Shown piece after piece: positions 9,101 through 16,464 of a stretch of DNA of 43,052 bases. Both the position numbers and the translations under genes were made by a program. The DNA is from an uncultured Verrucomicrobiota bacterium (lineage in GTDB: Bacteria > Verrucomicrobiota > Verrucomicrobiia > Limisphaerales > UBA1319). Each line of letters begins with the position of its first letter. Within the stretch, counting starts at the first letter, position 1. The DNA is taken from positions 1 to 43,052 of the forward strand of contig CAIMWS010000509.1 in assembly GCA_903845125.1 (NCBI GenBank). The letters are read 5' to 3'. The notes beneath the pieces are model-generated. The model was not told the origin of the DNA. It saw nothing but the letters and a program-made list of their open reading frames with translations, and ran no database searches.

Positions 9101-9245
9101 ATGGCTCGCCTACGGTTCCAAGCGCGACGGGGTGCGCCAAATATATGTCCGGCGGCTGGTGGATGGGCTGGAGCGGCGGATCACCCAGCTGGCGCCCGGC
9201 CAGGCGGCCATGTGGCCGCATTGGCAGCCTTTGCCCAAACCTTAA
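6177..9245 (+). CDS. Exported (alpha/alpha)6-barrel glycosidase-like protein fused to TolB/PD40 propeller
   Basis: This 1022-residue protein begins with a signal peptide or anchor (basic 'MKRR', then 'LLGLLFGLLLGGLVG'). A beta-rich region to about residue 290 is followed by an alpha-helical section (about 295-650) with features of six-hairpin glycosidases: 'YGWKQWVSDGFYTALGLDD' (D336), 'MDYEDNAQYYLIWAV', 'PYDDDDAPASNQGFHCGALL' and 'YGGSWFLNDAANYLLAG'. From W713 to the end there are PD40/TolB propeller blades such as 'WSPDGRR', 'SASPDGQWISY', 'WSADGQWLLFLSG' and 'SPDGQWLAYGSKRDG'. It is probably periplasmic or surface-exposed and acts on or senses a carbohydrate; the barrel may be catalytic, but I cannot name the family. 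The in-frame ATG at 6198 gives a more compact signal peptide and is an equally good start. A terminator follows at 9271. Confidence 0.7.
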   Translation: MKHPQAHMKRRNILASGLGWGLLGLLFGLLLGGLVGRGGEVELRPGLTTEKGVVQVDYRSGGVPVWRAEKSAPAGVEWLALGVPVGPVEFRDCKESGTVIELGPVQQGAFTLRLRLTQKTPSLVERTLEVQARAAGQFAVAFPLTAAREGEYASFTGPARERTVYDTVRGAARTETFPVAMLRTTDAVYGLAADSPGLWENRCQVLLDPPGRRLAVIAGDGRDPYPLIVKPPEDARDTYQYQMDGWQSLAAGETRFFTTWVFASPARHHYDAQVAAHLAVANGKGWSGSAVEAILRNTSLYLLRRNLARDAGDRPRDGRYIFISGPGYGWKQWVSDGFYTALGLDDPEKTIESNRAVFWTRMDYEDNAQYYLIWAVLMKRAGGVMHEALVRRAYDFIRGHETNGLYYPPPLPGAPNAKGWKTYHDVLPYDDDDAPASNQGFHCGALLAAQELGLGVAEADIERASAAYRALFNERLGFMPTSLKLRDTLGQDTLYGATLTYAVFGRKLLTDDQVLAHYRTSEKVKSPYGLRVISQADGKLLPGHSGVYCYGGSWFLNDAANYLLAGVHGLPAAEVDARLEERIAREIAFVPAFNESISTVDGKPHGHVLYSWNSGYVWLRREIRRRLGQAGPDPVHAALDQRLGVVREGGSLRLDPAPPWVGFTELRTSLPGGRHANVRTMRAAMARADGTGRRLVAEQLATEPDTWTQFAGWSPDGRRAVVVRGWEDPENARWEEAHRTFRMEPGRWLVDSCLADPVTGEVANLTAVERASHYNSGLFFLPGNRGLGFTALIGGVSKPFLMDLDGRHKRDVSGKDAGFAYGYSASPDGQWISYHENYQIHIARADGSDKRKIETGNPFNFGPQWSADGQWLLFLSGTHGQSNPHLVRRDGTGLRQLADLHGYQGWILFLDVDDFHQGSSDVPVWAVDGQSVFHTARVGQNVEMFRTALDGQSVQLTHSAEGTLHYHPQPSPDGQWLAYGSKRDGVRQIYVRRLVDGLERRITQLAPGQAAMWPHWQPLPKP

Positions 9246-9259
9246 AAACAGTTCCAGAT

Positions 9260-9961
9260 TTATGGAGACGAAACCGCCTTATGGGCGGTTTTTTTTTGCT
9301 CCGATTTCCGCCAGGCGCGTTCGTGTTTTTTCAGTTCGTCCAGCAGGAGGGCTTCGGCTGACCAGCCCCGTTCCTGGGCGTATTGGGCGAGGGCGAAAAG
9401 TTCCGCCGCGATCTGGCGGCGGGTGGGTTTTCTGATGCGGGGCTGGCGGGCATCGAGCAGGCCGGCTTTACGGGCTTTTTTGGCCAGCTTCTCGGCCCGC
9501 AGGAGGGCCGGCAGATGGCGGGGGATGCCATCCAGGACGGAGGGGCGGGCGTGGGGTGTGCCGTCCTTTTCGGCGTGCTTGATGCGGTCCCACTGGGCCC
9601 ACACGCCATCCACGGTGTCCACGCTGGATTCGCCGAAGACGTGGGGATGGCGGCGGATGAGCTTGTCCGCGAGGGTCTGGGCCACCTGGTCGAAGCCGAA
9701 GGCCTGGCGCTCCTGGGCGAGCTGGCAGTGGAAAACGACCTGGAGGAGGAGATCGCCCAGCTCCTCGAGCATTTCGTGGTCATCGCCCGTCTCGATGGCG
9801 TCCAGCAATTCGTAAACCTCCTCGATGGCGTGGAGGCGCAGGGAGCGGTGATCCTGCTCGCGGTCCCAGGGGCAGCCATGGGGGGCGCGCAGCTGGCTCA
9901 TGACCCACAGGACGGCGTCGATGGGCTTGCGGTGTTTCGGGATTTTCAAGGTTTTGGGCAT
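9260..9961 (-). CDS. mazG: MazG nucleoside triphosphate pyrophosphohydrolase
   Basis: This 233-residue all-helical NTP pyrophosphohydrolase hydrolyses (d)NTPs to the monophosphate and PPi and is thought to clean the nucleotide pool. The N-terminal MazG domain is intact: 'RAPHGCPWDREQDHRSL' (about 25-41), then the metal-binding EExxE (E47, E48, E51) and ExxD (E67, D70). The second half ('LPALLRAEKLAKKARKAG') is the usual second MazG repeat but is shorter than in the E. coli protein of 263 residues. The last eleven residues (KKTAHKAVSSP) are the reverse reading of the opposite gene's terminator stem and poly-T, so this tail is probably acquired and not part of the fold. It is last of three minus-strand genes, 83 bases after the one before it. 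Confidence 0.93.
   Translation of the reverse strand: MPKTLKIPKHRKPIDAVLWVMSQLRAPHGCPWDREQDHRSLRLHAIEEVYELLDAIETGDDHEMLEELGDLLLQVVFHCQLAQERQAFGFDQVAQTLADKLIRRHPHVFGESSVDTVDGVWAQWDRIKHAEKDGTPHARPSVLDGIPRHLPALLRAEKLAKKARKAGLLDARQPRIRKPTRRQIAAELFALAQYAQERGWSAEALLLDELKKHERAWRKSEQKKTAHKAVSSP
9271..9297 (+). terminator. Rho-independent terminator of the 6177-9245 gene
   Basis: An 8-base perfect stem (AAACCGCC / GGCGGTTT) with loop TTATG is followed by an unbroken run of T to 9297. It lies 25 bases after the stop of the plus-strand gene. The hairpin sits inside the coding sequence of the convergent mazG, whose last codons it encodes on the other strand. Confidence 0.9.
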
Positions 9962-10044
9962 ATCATTTCAAGTTACTTTCAAGGCGAGGCGGCGGATCTT
10001 GAACCGGATTGGAAAAGCGGTCAGGACCGGCGGGAGCGGAAGCT

Positions 10045-11370
10045 TCAGCCACCCGTGGTTTCCGAGCCCGTCCCGGGCGCCGCTGCGGGCTGGTTCCAGC
10101 GCTGGCGGAGGTCGTTGCGCCGGGCGTCCAGCAGTTCCAGCAGGAGCGTGGCATCCCGCAACAAAGCAGGCGGCGGCAGCCGGAGCTTGGCGGCGGCGGC
10201 GGGGGTGGTTTTCGGGGCTTTCTTGAGGTAAGTATCCAGCACCCGGAGGTATTCGTTGATCAGCGGGATCAAGGAGGGCCAGGCGTTCACCCGCAAGCCC
10301 TGCAGCTGGCTGATTTTGGAGGCGAATACCTGCCGCTGCAGGCCCAGATCCCACCGGGCCATGAATTGCTGAACCGAGACCTGGCTGTATTGGGGAGGGC
10401 TGTTGCTGAAGGAGTGGATGTAAACCGGCAGGCGCAGGATTTCGTCCAGCTTCTGGCCGCTCTGGGCCGGCGACCAGCCATGCCATTGATCCATTCCGCC
10501 CACGTTGACCAGGTGCAAGGCCCACCATTTCTCCACCGCCAAGGGCCGGTCGAAATGGGCCTGGAAAGCCTGCAGGAAGGGGATTTGCCAATTGAGGGCG
10601 GCGGGCAGCAGGCGCAAAAACTCCTGCATGCATTGCGGGCCGTCGGGGAGCTTCAGCAGCTCGGACACAAACAAATGGGCGCTCGCCTGGAACAGGTCCC
10701 AGGCGGGGCCTTGCAGCCGGTCCGGGGTGGGCTGGCCCAGCTGCTCGAAAGTCAGGGAGGGACCGAGCCGGAGGCGGTTCCGGATCTCCACCAGCGCATC
10801 GCCGCGAATATCCATCCGCGTCAGGCGCGTCAGGGGCTGGACGATCAAATCGCGGCTGGAGGTGGCCAGCAGGTGGCGGGTCATTCCTTCCACGAGCCAG
10901 AGGGGCACCTCGGCCAGGCCGGGACCGGTCTGGCGGTTGGCGTGCTCGAGGAGGAGCACGTTGACAATGGCCCGCACCAGCTTGTTGGTCTCGATCTCAT
11001 CGGGCAGGGTCACCCGGTATTGCCAGGAGGTGGCATTGAAAGGCTGGATGGTAACCGGCGTGTTGGTGAAAACGGTGAACTGGATGTTCACGAAGATCCG
11101 GCCGCGCCATTGATCCGGAGCGGCGATTTCCTTCAAGAAAGCGGTTTTGATCCGTTCGCAGGCCACGGCCAGGGTGGAAGGCTCCAGCCGCAGCGTTTTC
11201 GTTGGGGTCCGGATTTCGGCCAGATCCGGGCGGGAGGCCCGGGGCGGGGGCACTCCGCGGACAATGAACTGCTCGCTGCCGCTGCGGATGGTGATGTTCG
11301 CGTTGGTCCACTCCGCCCCGTGCACGCTCCCGGCCATCCAAACGCAAATCATCCAGGCGGCCAGCTTCAT
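10045..11370 (-). CDS. Exported protein, possibly a degenerate peptidase-MA-like fold
   Basis: The 441-residue protein has a Sec signal peptide (hydrophobic core 'WMICVWMAGSV', likely cleavage after GSVHGA, about residue 19). I do not recognise a defined family. The segment 'VLLLEHANRQTG' (about 138-149), followed by 'VPLWLVEGMTRHLL' (155-168), has the spacing and flavour of gluzincin peptidases, where an HExxH helix is followed by 'P.WL.EG'. Here the HExxH position reads LEHAN, so both zinc-binding histidines are missing, and if the relationship is real the protein is not a zinc peptidase. The rest is helical and rich in Leu/Gln. Its ATG overlaps the stop of the preceding membrane protein gene by four bases (ATGA), so the two are probably translated together. 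Confidence 0.6.
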   Translation of the reverse strand: MKLAAWMICVWMAGSVHGAEWTNANITIRSGSEQFIVRGVPPPRASRPDLAEIRTPTKTLRLEPSTLAVACERIKTAFLKEIAAPDQWRGRIFVNIQFTVFTNTPVTIQPFNATSWQYRVTLPDEIETNKLVRAIVNVLLLEHANRQTGPGLAEVPLWLVEGMTRHLLATSSRDLIVQPLTRLTRMDIRGDALVEIRNRLRLGPSLTFEQLGQPTPDRLQGPAWDLFQASAHLFVSELLKLPDGPQCMQEFLRLLPAALNWQIPFLQAFQAHFDRPLAVEKWWALHLVNVGGMDQWHGWSPAQSGQKLDEILRLPVYIHSFSNSPPQYSQVSVQQFMARWDLGLQRQVFASKISQLQGLRVNAWPSLIPLINEYLRVLDTYLKKAPKTTPAAAAKLRLPPPALLRDATLLLELLDARRNDLRQRWNQPAAAPGTGSETTGG

Positions 11371-12080
11371 GGGCGCGTTTCCGGGAGGTAATTAAAAAGC
11401 TTCAGGCGGGGCAGGCGGGAAGGGTCATTGGTTTTGGTCACGAGGGAGACATACGCGATGTTGGTGAAGACATCTTCGTAAAGCTCCGCGGAGCGGGGAT
11501 CCTGGGGGCCAAAGTGGTTTTTCATATAGGCCCAGAGGCTCTTGGGGATCTTCAAATTGCCCATCCGCAATTCCACTGGCTGGAGCGACCAATTGGTCTG
11601 GTTGTTCCGCAGCACCGCCTCCTCCTGCCAGACATACCTTCGGCTCGACCAGAACCAAGTCCAAGGCCGGCTCCAGGACCGGTTGGTCCAGCCCTGGTTC
11701 ACCCAGCTATACCACGTCACGTTGGAGAGCGTCAGCTTCAGCCCGGCGCGTTCCACCACGGTGCCGTTGGTATGGGCATAAACCGCGAGTTCGTCCGCAT
11801 TGGTCTTAAAGAAATAACGCTGATGGATATAGGAGTTGATCTCCTCCCGGCTCAGTTCCAGGAACGCCCGCTGGTTGGCGGTGCGGGCCTCCTTGAAATT
11901 TTTCCAGGCGCGGGAAGTTGAATTGGCGTCGAGGCTGCTGACCCCCAGGTTGTAATTCACCGGCTTGGTCGCCTTAATGAACACAAATACGCCCGTGCCT
12001 GCGGCCACCACCGCGAGGAAGACGAGCAGGCCAAGCAGCACATAAAGCGCCTTTTTCAGTTTATTGGTTTTTACTGCCAT
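11367..12080 (-). CDS. Single-pass membrane protein of unknown function
   Basis: This 237-residue protein has one N-terminal membrane segment (about residues 12-36, 'LYVLLGLLVFLAVVAAGTGV') and a periplasmic body rich in Trp, Asn and Thr ('SWVNQGWTNRSWSRPWTWFW'). I do not recognise a family. The start at 12080 is preferred over an ATG 27 bases upstream because AAAGGA sits four bases before it and the membrane segment then starts at the usual distance. It opens a three-gene minus-strand group with the exported protein (overlap ATGA) and mazG. The shared layout suggests the two unknown proteins work together at the inner membrane. Confidence 0.65.
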   Translation of the reverse strand: MAVKTNKLKKALYVLLGLLVFLAVVAAGTGVFVFIKATKPVNYNLGVSSLDANSTSRAWKNFKEARTANQRAFLELSREEINSYIHQRYFFKTNADELAVYAHTNGTVVERAGLKLTLSNVTWYSWVNQGWTNRSWSRPWTWFWSSRRYVWQEEAVLRNNQTNWSLQPVELRMGNLKIPKSLWAYMKNHFGPQDPRSAELYEDVFTNIAYVSLVTKTNDPSRLPRLKLFNYLPETRP

Positions 12081-12394
12081 AGAATCCTTTCGCGCCGATT
12101 GCATCATTGGGGCCGGTTGGCCGCCAGCCGCTCACTCCGGTTGGTCCCGGAAATCGATATCCGGCTTTTCATCACCGCATCATGGCCGAACCGGGCTTGA
12201 ATATCAAGCCCGCTTGGCGGCGGGTTGAAACCGCCGCTGGCGGCAAGGTCCGGAAAGGAGCTAACCGGCGGATTTGGGCACCCGCCGGGAAGCGGATGGA
12301 CCCGGGACCAATAACGAACTTCAAAGCCGGCAAAAAAACCGTGAACCGCATGCGTCATCCAGCCAGGCTCCAGCCAGCCAATGGCTGCCAAGGA
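12081..12394. other. Intergenic region with two adjacent hairpins
   Basis: No credible gene lies in these 314 bases. Two perfect inverted repeats stand side by side: CGGGCTTGA-ATA-TCAAGCCCG (12192-12212) and GCGGCGG-GTTGAAA-CCGCCGC (12217-12237). Neither is followed by a run of T on either strand, so they are not standard Rho-independent terminators. They lie downstream of the fmdB-like gene and upstream of the membrane protein gene on the minus strand, so they could mark an RNA leader, a transcript 3' end or an intergenic repeat element. Confidence 0.6.
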
Positions 12395-12739
12395 TCAGGT
12401 CGTGCCGCTCTTCGGGCTGGCTTTGGCACCCTTGTCAGCCGCCGGAGCGGGGGTGGAAGCGGGCTTGGAATCAGAACTGGCCGGGGCGGCCTTGGAGGAT
12501 TCGGAATCCTTCTTGGCGGAGGCTTTATAGCTGTCGCTGCGGTAGTCGGTGATGTAAAATCCGCTGCCTTTGAAGATCAACCCGCTGCCACCGCCGATTT
12601 TGCGTTTCACCCGGCCTTTGCCCCACTTGGCCCCTTTGCAATGCTCCTTCGGGCAAACGGTCAGCGGTTCCGCCGTGATGGGCTGGAACAGCTCAAATTC
12701 ATGGTTGCACTTTTCGCAAATATATTCGTAAGTCGGCAT
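12395..12739 (-). CDS. FmdB-family zinc ribbon protein
   Basis: This small protein (114 residues) begins 'MPTYEYICEKCNHEFE', the diagnostic start of the FmdB/CxxC_CxxC_SSSS family. Cysteines C8 and C11 pair with C29 and C34 to form a zinc ribbon; the second pair is spaced CX4C, one or two residues longer than the usual CPxC. 'GSGFYITDYRS' is the conserved end of the folded part. The last 45 residues are a low-complexity Ala/Ser/Pro/Lys tail. Family members are tied to regulation of formamidase/amidase genes, but most have no known role. It stands alone, divergent from trxB. Confidence 0.9.
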   Translation of the reverse strand: MPTYEYICEKCNHEFELFQPITAEPLTVCPKEHCKGAKWGKGRVKRKIGGGSGLIFKGSGFYITDYRSDSYKASAKKDSESSKAAPASSDSKPASTPAPAADKGAKASPKSGTT

Positions 12740-12905
12740 ATTTCTAAGCTAATCGATCAGTTCAGACGCCGGGCAATGCCGCCGCCTTCTGGCGCAAGTG
12801 GTTCATTGCCAATAGACTGCCCGGCAGCCTGACTTATTTCTAGGCCAAACCCGAGGGTTCGTCAAGCAGCCTGTAAATCCGCCCAAGGCCGCGCGGAGGA
12901 TGCGC

Positions 12906-12934
12906 TTGCCTGGGGTTTTGTGAGCGGATATATT
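12906..12934 (+). promoter_or_regulatory. Sigma70-type promoter of trxB
   Basis: TTGCCT (12906-12911) and TATATT (12929-12934) are separated by 17 bases, matching the consensus at four and five of six positions. The ATG of trxB begins only nine bases after the -10 box, so transcription would start about three bases before the start codon and give an almost leaderless message. No Shine-Dalgarno sequence is present there. Confidence 0.55.
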
Positions 12935-12943
12935 GGCTGCACT

Positions 12944-13870
12944 ATGGAACAAGTCGTGATCATCGGCACTGGTTGCGCCGGGCTGGCTGCGGCCATATAC
13001 ACCGCCCGGGCAAATTTGAGTCCCCTCGTCCTCACCGGGGTAACCCCGGGTGGGTTGCTGACCACTACCAGCATTGTGGAGAATTATCCCGGCTTTCCTG
13101 ATGGCGTGGACGGGTTCGAGCTGATGAACCGCATGCAAAAACAGGCGGAAAAATTCGGCGCGAAAGTGAAGTTCGCCACGGTGGATTCCGTCGATTTCAC
13201 CAAGAGCCCGTTTTGGATCACGGTGGATGGCGAGCTGGTCGTGAGCAAAACGGTCATCATTGCCACCGGCGCCGGGCACCGCCACCTGGGCCTGGCCAGC
13301 GAAGCCAAGCTCGACAAGAAAGGGATCACCTACTGTGCCACTTGCGATGGCGCCCTGCCGGTCTTCCGCAACAAGCCCCTGGTGGTGGTAGGCGGCGGGG
13401 ATTCGGCCTGTGAAGAGGCTCTTTACCTGACGCGGTTCGGCTCAGTGGTGTACCTGGTCCACCGGCGGGACGTCCTGCGGGCCTCCCGGATCATGGCTGA
13501 ACGGGTGCTGTCCAACCCCAAAATCAAACCCATCTGGGATTCCGTGGTCACGGATGTATTGGATGTCCAGCAGGACAAGGTGACCGCGGTGCGGCTGAAA
13601 AACCTCAAGACCAGCCAGGAGCAGGTGGTGGATTGCGCCGGGGTGTTCGTGGCCATCGGCCACCAACCCAACACCACCCTTTTCAAAGGCCAGGTGGAAA
13701 TGGATGATAACGGCTACATCGTGCGCCGGAACGGCGCCGCGACCAGCGTGGCGGGGGTGTTCGTGGCGGGCGATTGCTCGGACCACGTTTACCGCCAGGC
13801 GATCACCGCCGCCGGGATGGGTTGCGCCGCCGCCATCGAGGTGGAGCGCCACCTCGCCGCGATCAGTTGA
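12944..13870 (+). CDS. trxB: Thioredoxin reductase
   Basis: A 308-residue FAD/NADPH disulfide reductase that passes electrons from NADPH to thioredoxin in the cytoplasm. The start at 12944 gives the normal N-terminus '[19 protein letters not shown]' with the FAD-binding GxGxxG at residues 8-13. A GTG 24 bases upstream would add eight unneeded residues. The redox-active CATC (131-134) sits in '[13 protein letters not shown]', the NADPH site is '[14 protein letters not shown]' (about 146-159), and the second FAD motif is '[21 protein letters not shown]'-like near the C-terminus. Its stop overlaps tail-to-tail by eight bases with the convergent pseudopilin gene. A promoter candidate lies directly upstream. 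Confidence 0.95.
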   Translation: MEQVVIIGTGCAGLAAAIYTARANLSPLVLTGVTPGGLLTTTSIVENYPGFPDGVDGFELMNRMQKQAEKFGAKVKFATVDSVDFTKSPFWITVDGELVVSKTVIIATGAGHRHLGLASEAKLDKKGITYCATCDGALPVFRNKPLVVVGGGDSACEEALYLTRFGSVVYLVHRRDVLRASRIMAERVLSNPKIKPIWDSVVTDVLDVQQDKVTAVRLKNLKTSQEQVVDCAGVFVAIGHQPNTTLFKGQVEMDDNGYIVRRNGAATSVAGVFVAGDCSDHVYRQAITAAGMGCAAAIEVERHLAAIS

Positions 13871-14672
13871 TGGCCGCGCCCAGGCGGGCGCTGGTGCGGT
13901 CCTTCAGCCATTGGTAATCGGTGGGCGGCTCCGCCGGGATGATGCCGCCCACGCCCCCTTTGACCGGCGGGCGCACCGTGTCCGGCACCACCCAGCGATG
14001 CGTTTCCGCGTGGCCGTCGCCGAAGGATAAATTCCCCGCGCCCTGGTGATAGGAGGCCGGGAGGTTCCCCCATTTATACTCCTCCAGGCGGTTCATGAAG
14101 AAACCGTCGTTGAGGGTGTCGGGGTGCTCGTCCAGGATCACGAAGACCATGGCTGGCCGGATGAAGCTGGCCGCCTTGAAAAACTGCACATAGGCCGGGT
14201 TGAATTTATTGGTGAGCACCCCCGGATCCCCCACCAGGGAATTCATGGACAGGCTGCGGTTGCGCGGGCCGCTCTCGGCGGCGGATTTGTCCGAGGGGCA
14301 TTTGAACACGCCCACTCCCTGGTTCAGGTAACCACCCAGTTTGGAGGTCGTCAGATAGAGCAGGTTGGTGTTCTCGTCATCCCCGCCCCAGTTGAGCACA
14401 TTGTTGACCCAATTCTGGCGGCGCAGCCGGGTTTCGTCCACCCCGTGGTTGTTCACCAGCAGATCCTTGTTGTCCTCCGGGTAGAGGGCCCAGGCTACGG
14501 AAAGCTGTTTGATGTTGTTCAGGCAGGCGGCGGTCTGGGCGCGGCTTTTGACCTTCGATAGCGCGGGTAGCAGCAGGCTCGCCAGGATGGCGATGATGGC
14601 GATCACCACCAGCAGTTCGATCAGCGTGAAACCATCCCGCGGAGAGCTGGGACACATGGGCTTTTTTCTCAT
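13863..14672 (-). CDS. Type II secretion-like pseudopilin (FGDGHA type)
   Basis: This 269-residue protein has a class III prepilin leader: cleavage after G14 in '[20 protein letters not shown]', with the conserved Glu (E19, position 5 of the mature protein) and a following hydrophobic helix. The C-terminal part ends with '[16 protein letters not shown]', the motif of the large pseudopilin families (DUF1559-like) that are hugely expanded in Planctomycetes and Verrucomicrobia. The mature protein should sit in the inner membrane and be processed by a prepilin peptidase not seen here. Its role is usually unknown. An internal ATG at codon 6 is also possible as a start. It is convergent with trxB and follows the permease genes on the same strand. 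Confidence 0.88.
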   Translation of the reverse strand: MRKKPMCPSSPRDGFTLIELLVVIAIIAILASLLLPALSKVKSRAQTAACLNNIKQLSVAWALYPEDNKDLLVNNHGVDETRLRRQNWVNNVLNWGGDDENTNLLYLTTSKLGGYLNQGVGVFKCPSDKSAAESGPRNRSLSMNSLVGDPGVLTNKFNPAYVQFFKAASFIRPAMVFVILDEHPDTLNDGFFMNRLEEYKWGNLPASYHQGAGNLSFGDGHAETHRWVVPDTVRPPVKGGVGGIIPAEPPTDYQWLKDRTSARLGAAIN

Positions 14673-14706
14673 TAACGGGAGAGGCTAACCCCACCGGCTG
14701 CAAAAT

Positions 14707-14720
14707 GTAAATTAAGTTAT
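14707..14720. repeat. 14-bp element GTAAATTAAGTTAT, single copy at permease 1 stop
   Basis: This AT-rich element overlaps the stop codon of permease gene 1 and is preceded by CAAAAT. The same sequence stands twice in tandem at the corresponding place after permease gene 2 (16437-16464), so it travelled with the gene duplication. Confidence 0.8.
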
Positions 14721-16334
14721 GGCGCCCCTGGCCAGGAAATCCCGGCGCACCCGGGCCCGGGCCCGGAAGCCGATCACCAGGCTGCTCAGGATGGTGGGGA
14801 TGAACCAGACCGCCCAGATGGCCAGCCGGGAGGGCCAGCTATTATACCACCCCATGGTGGTCATTTTCATGAACAGCAGCAATATGGCCGCCCAGGAAGG
14901 GACCATGACCCAGCCCAAGGTGCCCACCAAGGCGCGCAGGTGGCTTTGGGAGCGAATCGCCCCCGCCAATCCCTTCCACGTGAGGGCCCAGGCATCCAGC
15001 CACAGCAGCGCCATGCCGCCCAAACTGGCCGAGAGCAAAAAAGCATGGTTCTGCCTGGACCAGAAGCTGGTCAGATGCGGGAGCAGAAAGAGAATGAAAC
15101 CATTCAAAACCAGCAGCACGGTGAAGCTGGGGGTAAAAACCCGCCACAAGGCACGCCAGGCGCCCTGAATGATGTCTGCCGGCCGCAGGGGTGTCACCAA
15201 GAGCAACTCCCAAGCCCCGCAAGTCCGGCTGTCGTTCAGGAGCCGGCTGGCCTCCACCCCCAGCAGGACTTTCACGAAGATATGCAGCACCCAGGTTGCC
15301 CCCAGCCACAACATTTCATAGAGTTCGCGTTCCTCTTCGGAAAACCCTGCCCCCAGCAGCAAATAGCTCCACAGCGTTAATCCTAAGACCAGGCCTGCCC
15401 GCAGCCAGAATATCATCACCCGATCCCGCAGGCCCAGCCAGCAAAACGGATCGGCCTCCAGAAAACGCCGCCGGATTTTTTCACGCCAGCGCTGGCCCCC
15501 ATGGAAATAATCCTGCCAGAAAGTGGCATTCGTGAGGGGCTTGGCCGCCGGAGCCTCCTGGAGGCGTTTGGCGGGCAGCACCCGGCAGGCCGTCCAGATA
15601 CCCGCCAACCCGATCGCCAGCATCAAAGAGAGGCCGACCCAATAATAAACGGGGCCAAATAATTCACTAAAAGGCTCGTTGAAAGCGAAAACGAAAGGAA
15701 AAACCGGGCAAAAAACCAAAATGCCCACGGTATGCTCGGCATCGTGCACCAGGATGGCAAACAAAAGCCAGACAATGGGGAGCAAAATGGCCTGTGCGCA
15801 AACGATGCCCAGCGATGTCAGCACCGCCCGGCGAGCCCCCCAGACGCGGGCGGAAACGCCCAGCCCGATCCCCAAGGAATAAAAGAGCAGGATAAAACAG
15901 ATCAGGAGCACTCGGTAAATTTCGGCGGTGGTGATGCCGCCGGACATGAGCGTTAACGATAGCAATGGCAAAACTGCGAGTAAACCGAAGATGGCATTCA
16001 CTGAAAAAGCCGCCAGCTTGCCCAAAACCACGTCCCGGCCATTCAGATCCGTGAGGAACAGCAGGCCAAGGGTGCCCTCCCGTTTTTCACTGCTGAGGCA
16101 ATCGCAGGTCAGAAAAAGGCCGGTAAAAAGGCAAAAAAGCATACCCACGATGCCCAGGAACACGAAAACCTGGTAATTCCACTGCTGCGGAGTGTAAGAC
16201 CTGGGCCGGCTGGCCATCATGATGGCCCAGACCAGGGTGAAAGCAAAAGCCAGGCCGGTGCGCAGGCCAAAGGTGGCCCGCCGCCGCGCCGCGCCGCGCA
16301 ATTCCCGTTCCACGATGGGCAAAGGGAGGATCAT
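14712..16334 (-). CDS. ABC-2-type permease, paralogue 1 of a tandem pair
   Basis: The 540-residue membrane protein has about twelve hydrophobic segments in two halves. The N-terminus 'PIVERELRGAARRRATFGLR' and the motif 'SSEKREGTLGLLFLTDL' are hallmarks of ABC-2-like permeases common in Verrucomicrobia. It is closely similar to the next upstream gene along its entire length, most strongly in the first 200 residues, so the two are recent paralogues. The start at 16334 aligns with the paralogue; the frame extends 17 codons further upstream into non-homologous sequence. No ATP-binding subunit lies nearby, so the partner ATPase must be encoded elsewhere. The transported substrate is unknown. The pair could form a heterodimeric membrane channel. 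Confidence 0.8.
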   Translation of the reverse strand: MILPLPIVERELRGAARRRATFGLRTGLAFAFTLVWAIMMASRPRSYTPQQWNYQVFVFLGIVGMLFCLFTGLFLTCDCLSSEKREGTLGLLFLTDLNGRDVVLGKLAAFSVNAIFGLLAVLPLLSLTLMSGGITTAEIYRVLLICFILLFYSLGIGLGVSARVWGARRAVLTSLGIVCAQAILLPIVWLLFAILVHDAEHTVGILVFCPVFPFVFAFNEPFSELFGPVYYWVGLSLMLAIGLAGIWTACRVLPAKRLQEAPAAKPLTNATFWQDYFHGGQRWREKIRRRFLEADPFCWLGLRDRVMIFWLRAGLVLGLTLWSYLLLGAGFSEEERELYEMLWLGATWVLHIFVKVLLGVEASRLLNDSRTCGAWELLLVTPLRPADIIQGAWRALWRVFTPSFTVLLVLNGFILFLLPHLTSFWSRQNHAFLLSASLGGMALLWLDAWALTWKGLAGAIRSQSHLRALVGTLGWVMVPSWAAILLLFMKMTTMGWYNSWPSRLAIWAVWFIPTILSSLVIGFRARARVRRDFLARGAIT

Positions 16335-16436
16335 GCCAGGCGGGTATTGGCCAACGAGAAAGCACCTCGCAGGAGACTGGAACACTGGGGCTTCAGGCTC
16401 ATCACGGCCTCAGGCTAACTCCGCCTGCCGCAAAAT

Positions 16437-16464
16437 GTAAATTAAGTTATGTAAATTAAGTTAT
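16437..16464. repeat. 14-bp tandem duplication GTAAATTAAGTTAT x2 at permease 2 stop
   Basis: Two perfect copies (16437-16450 and 16451-16464) span the stop of permease gene 2. The flanking CAAAAT and the earlier AGGCTAAC are shared with the region after permease gene 1, so the intergenic DNA was duplicated with the gene and the 14-base unit doubled in one copy. Confidence 0.85.
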
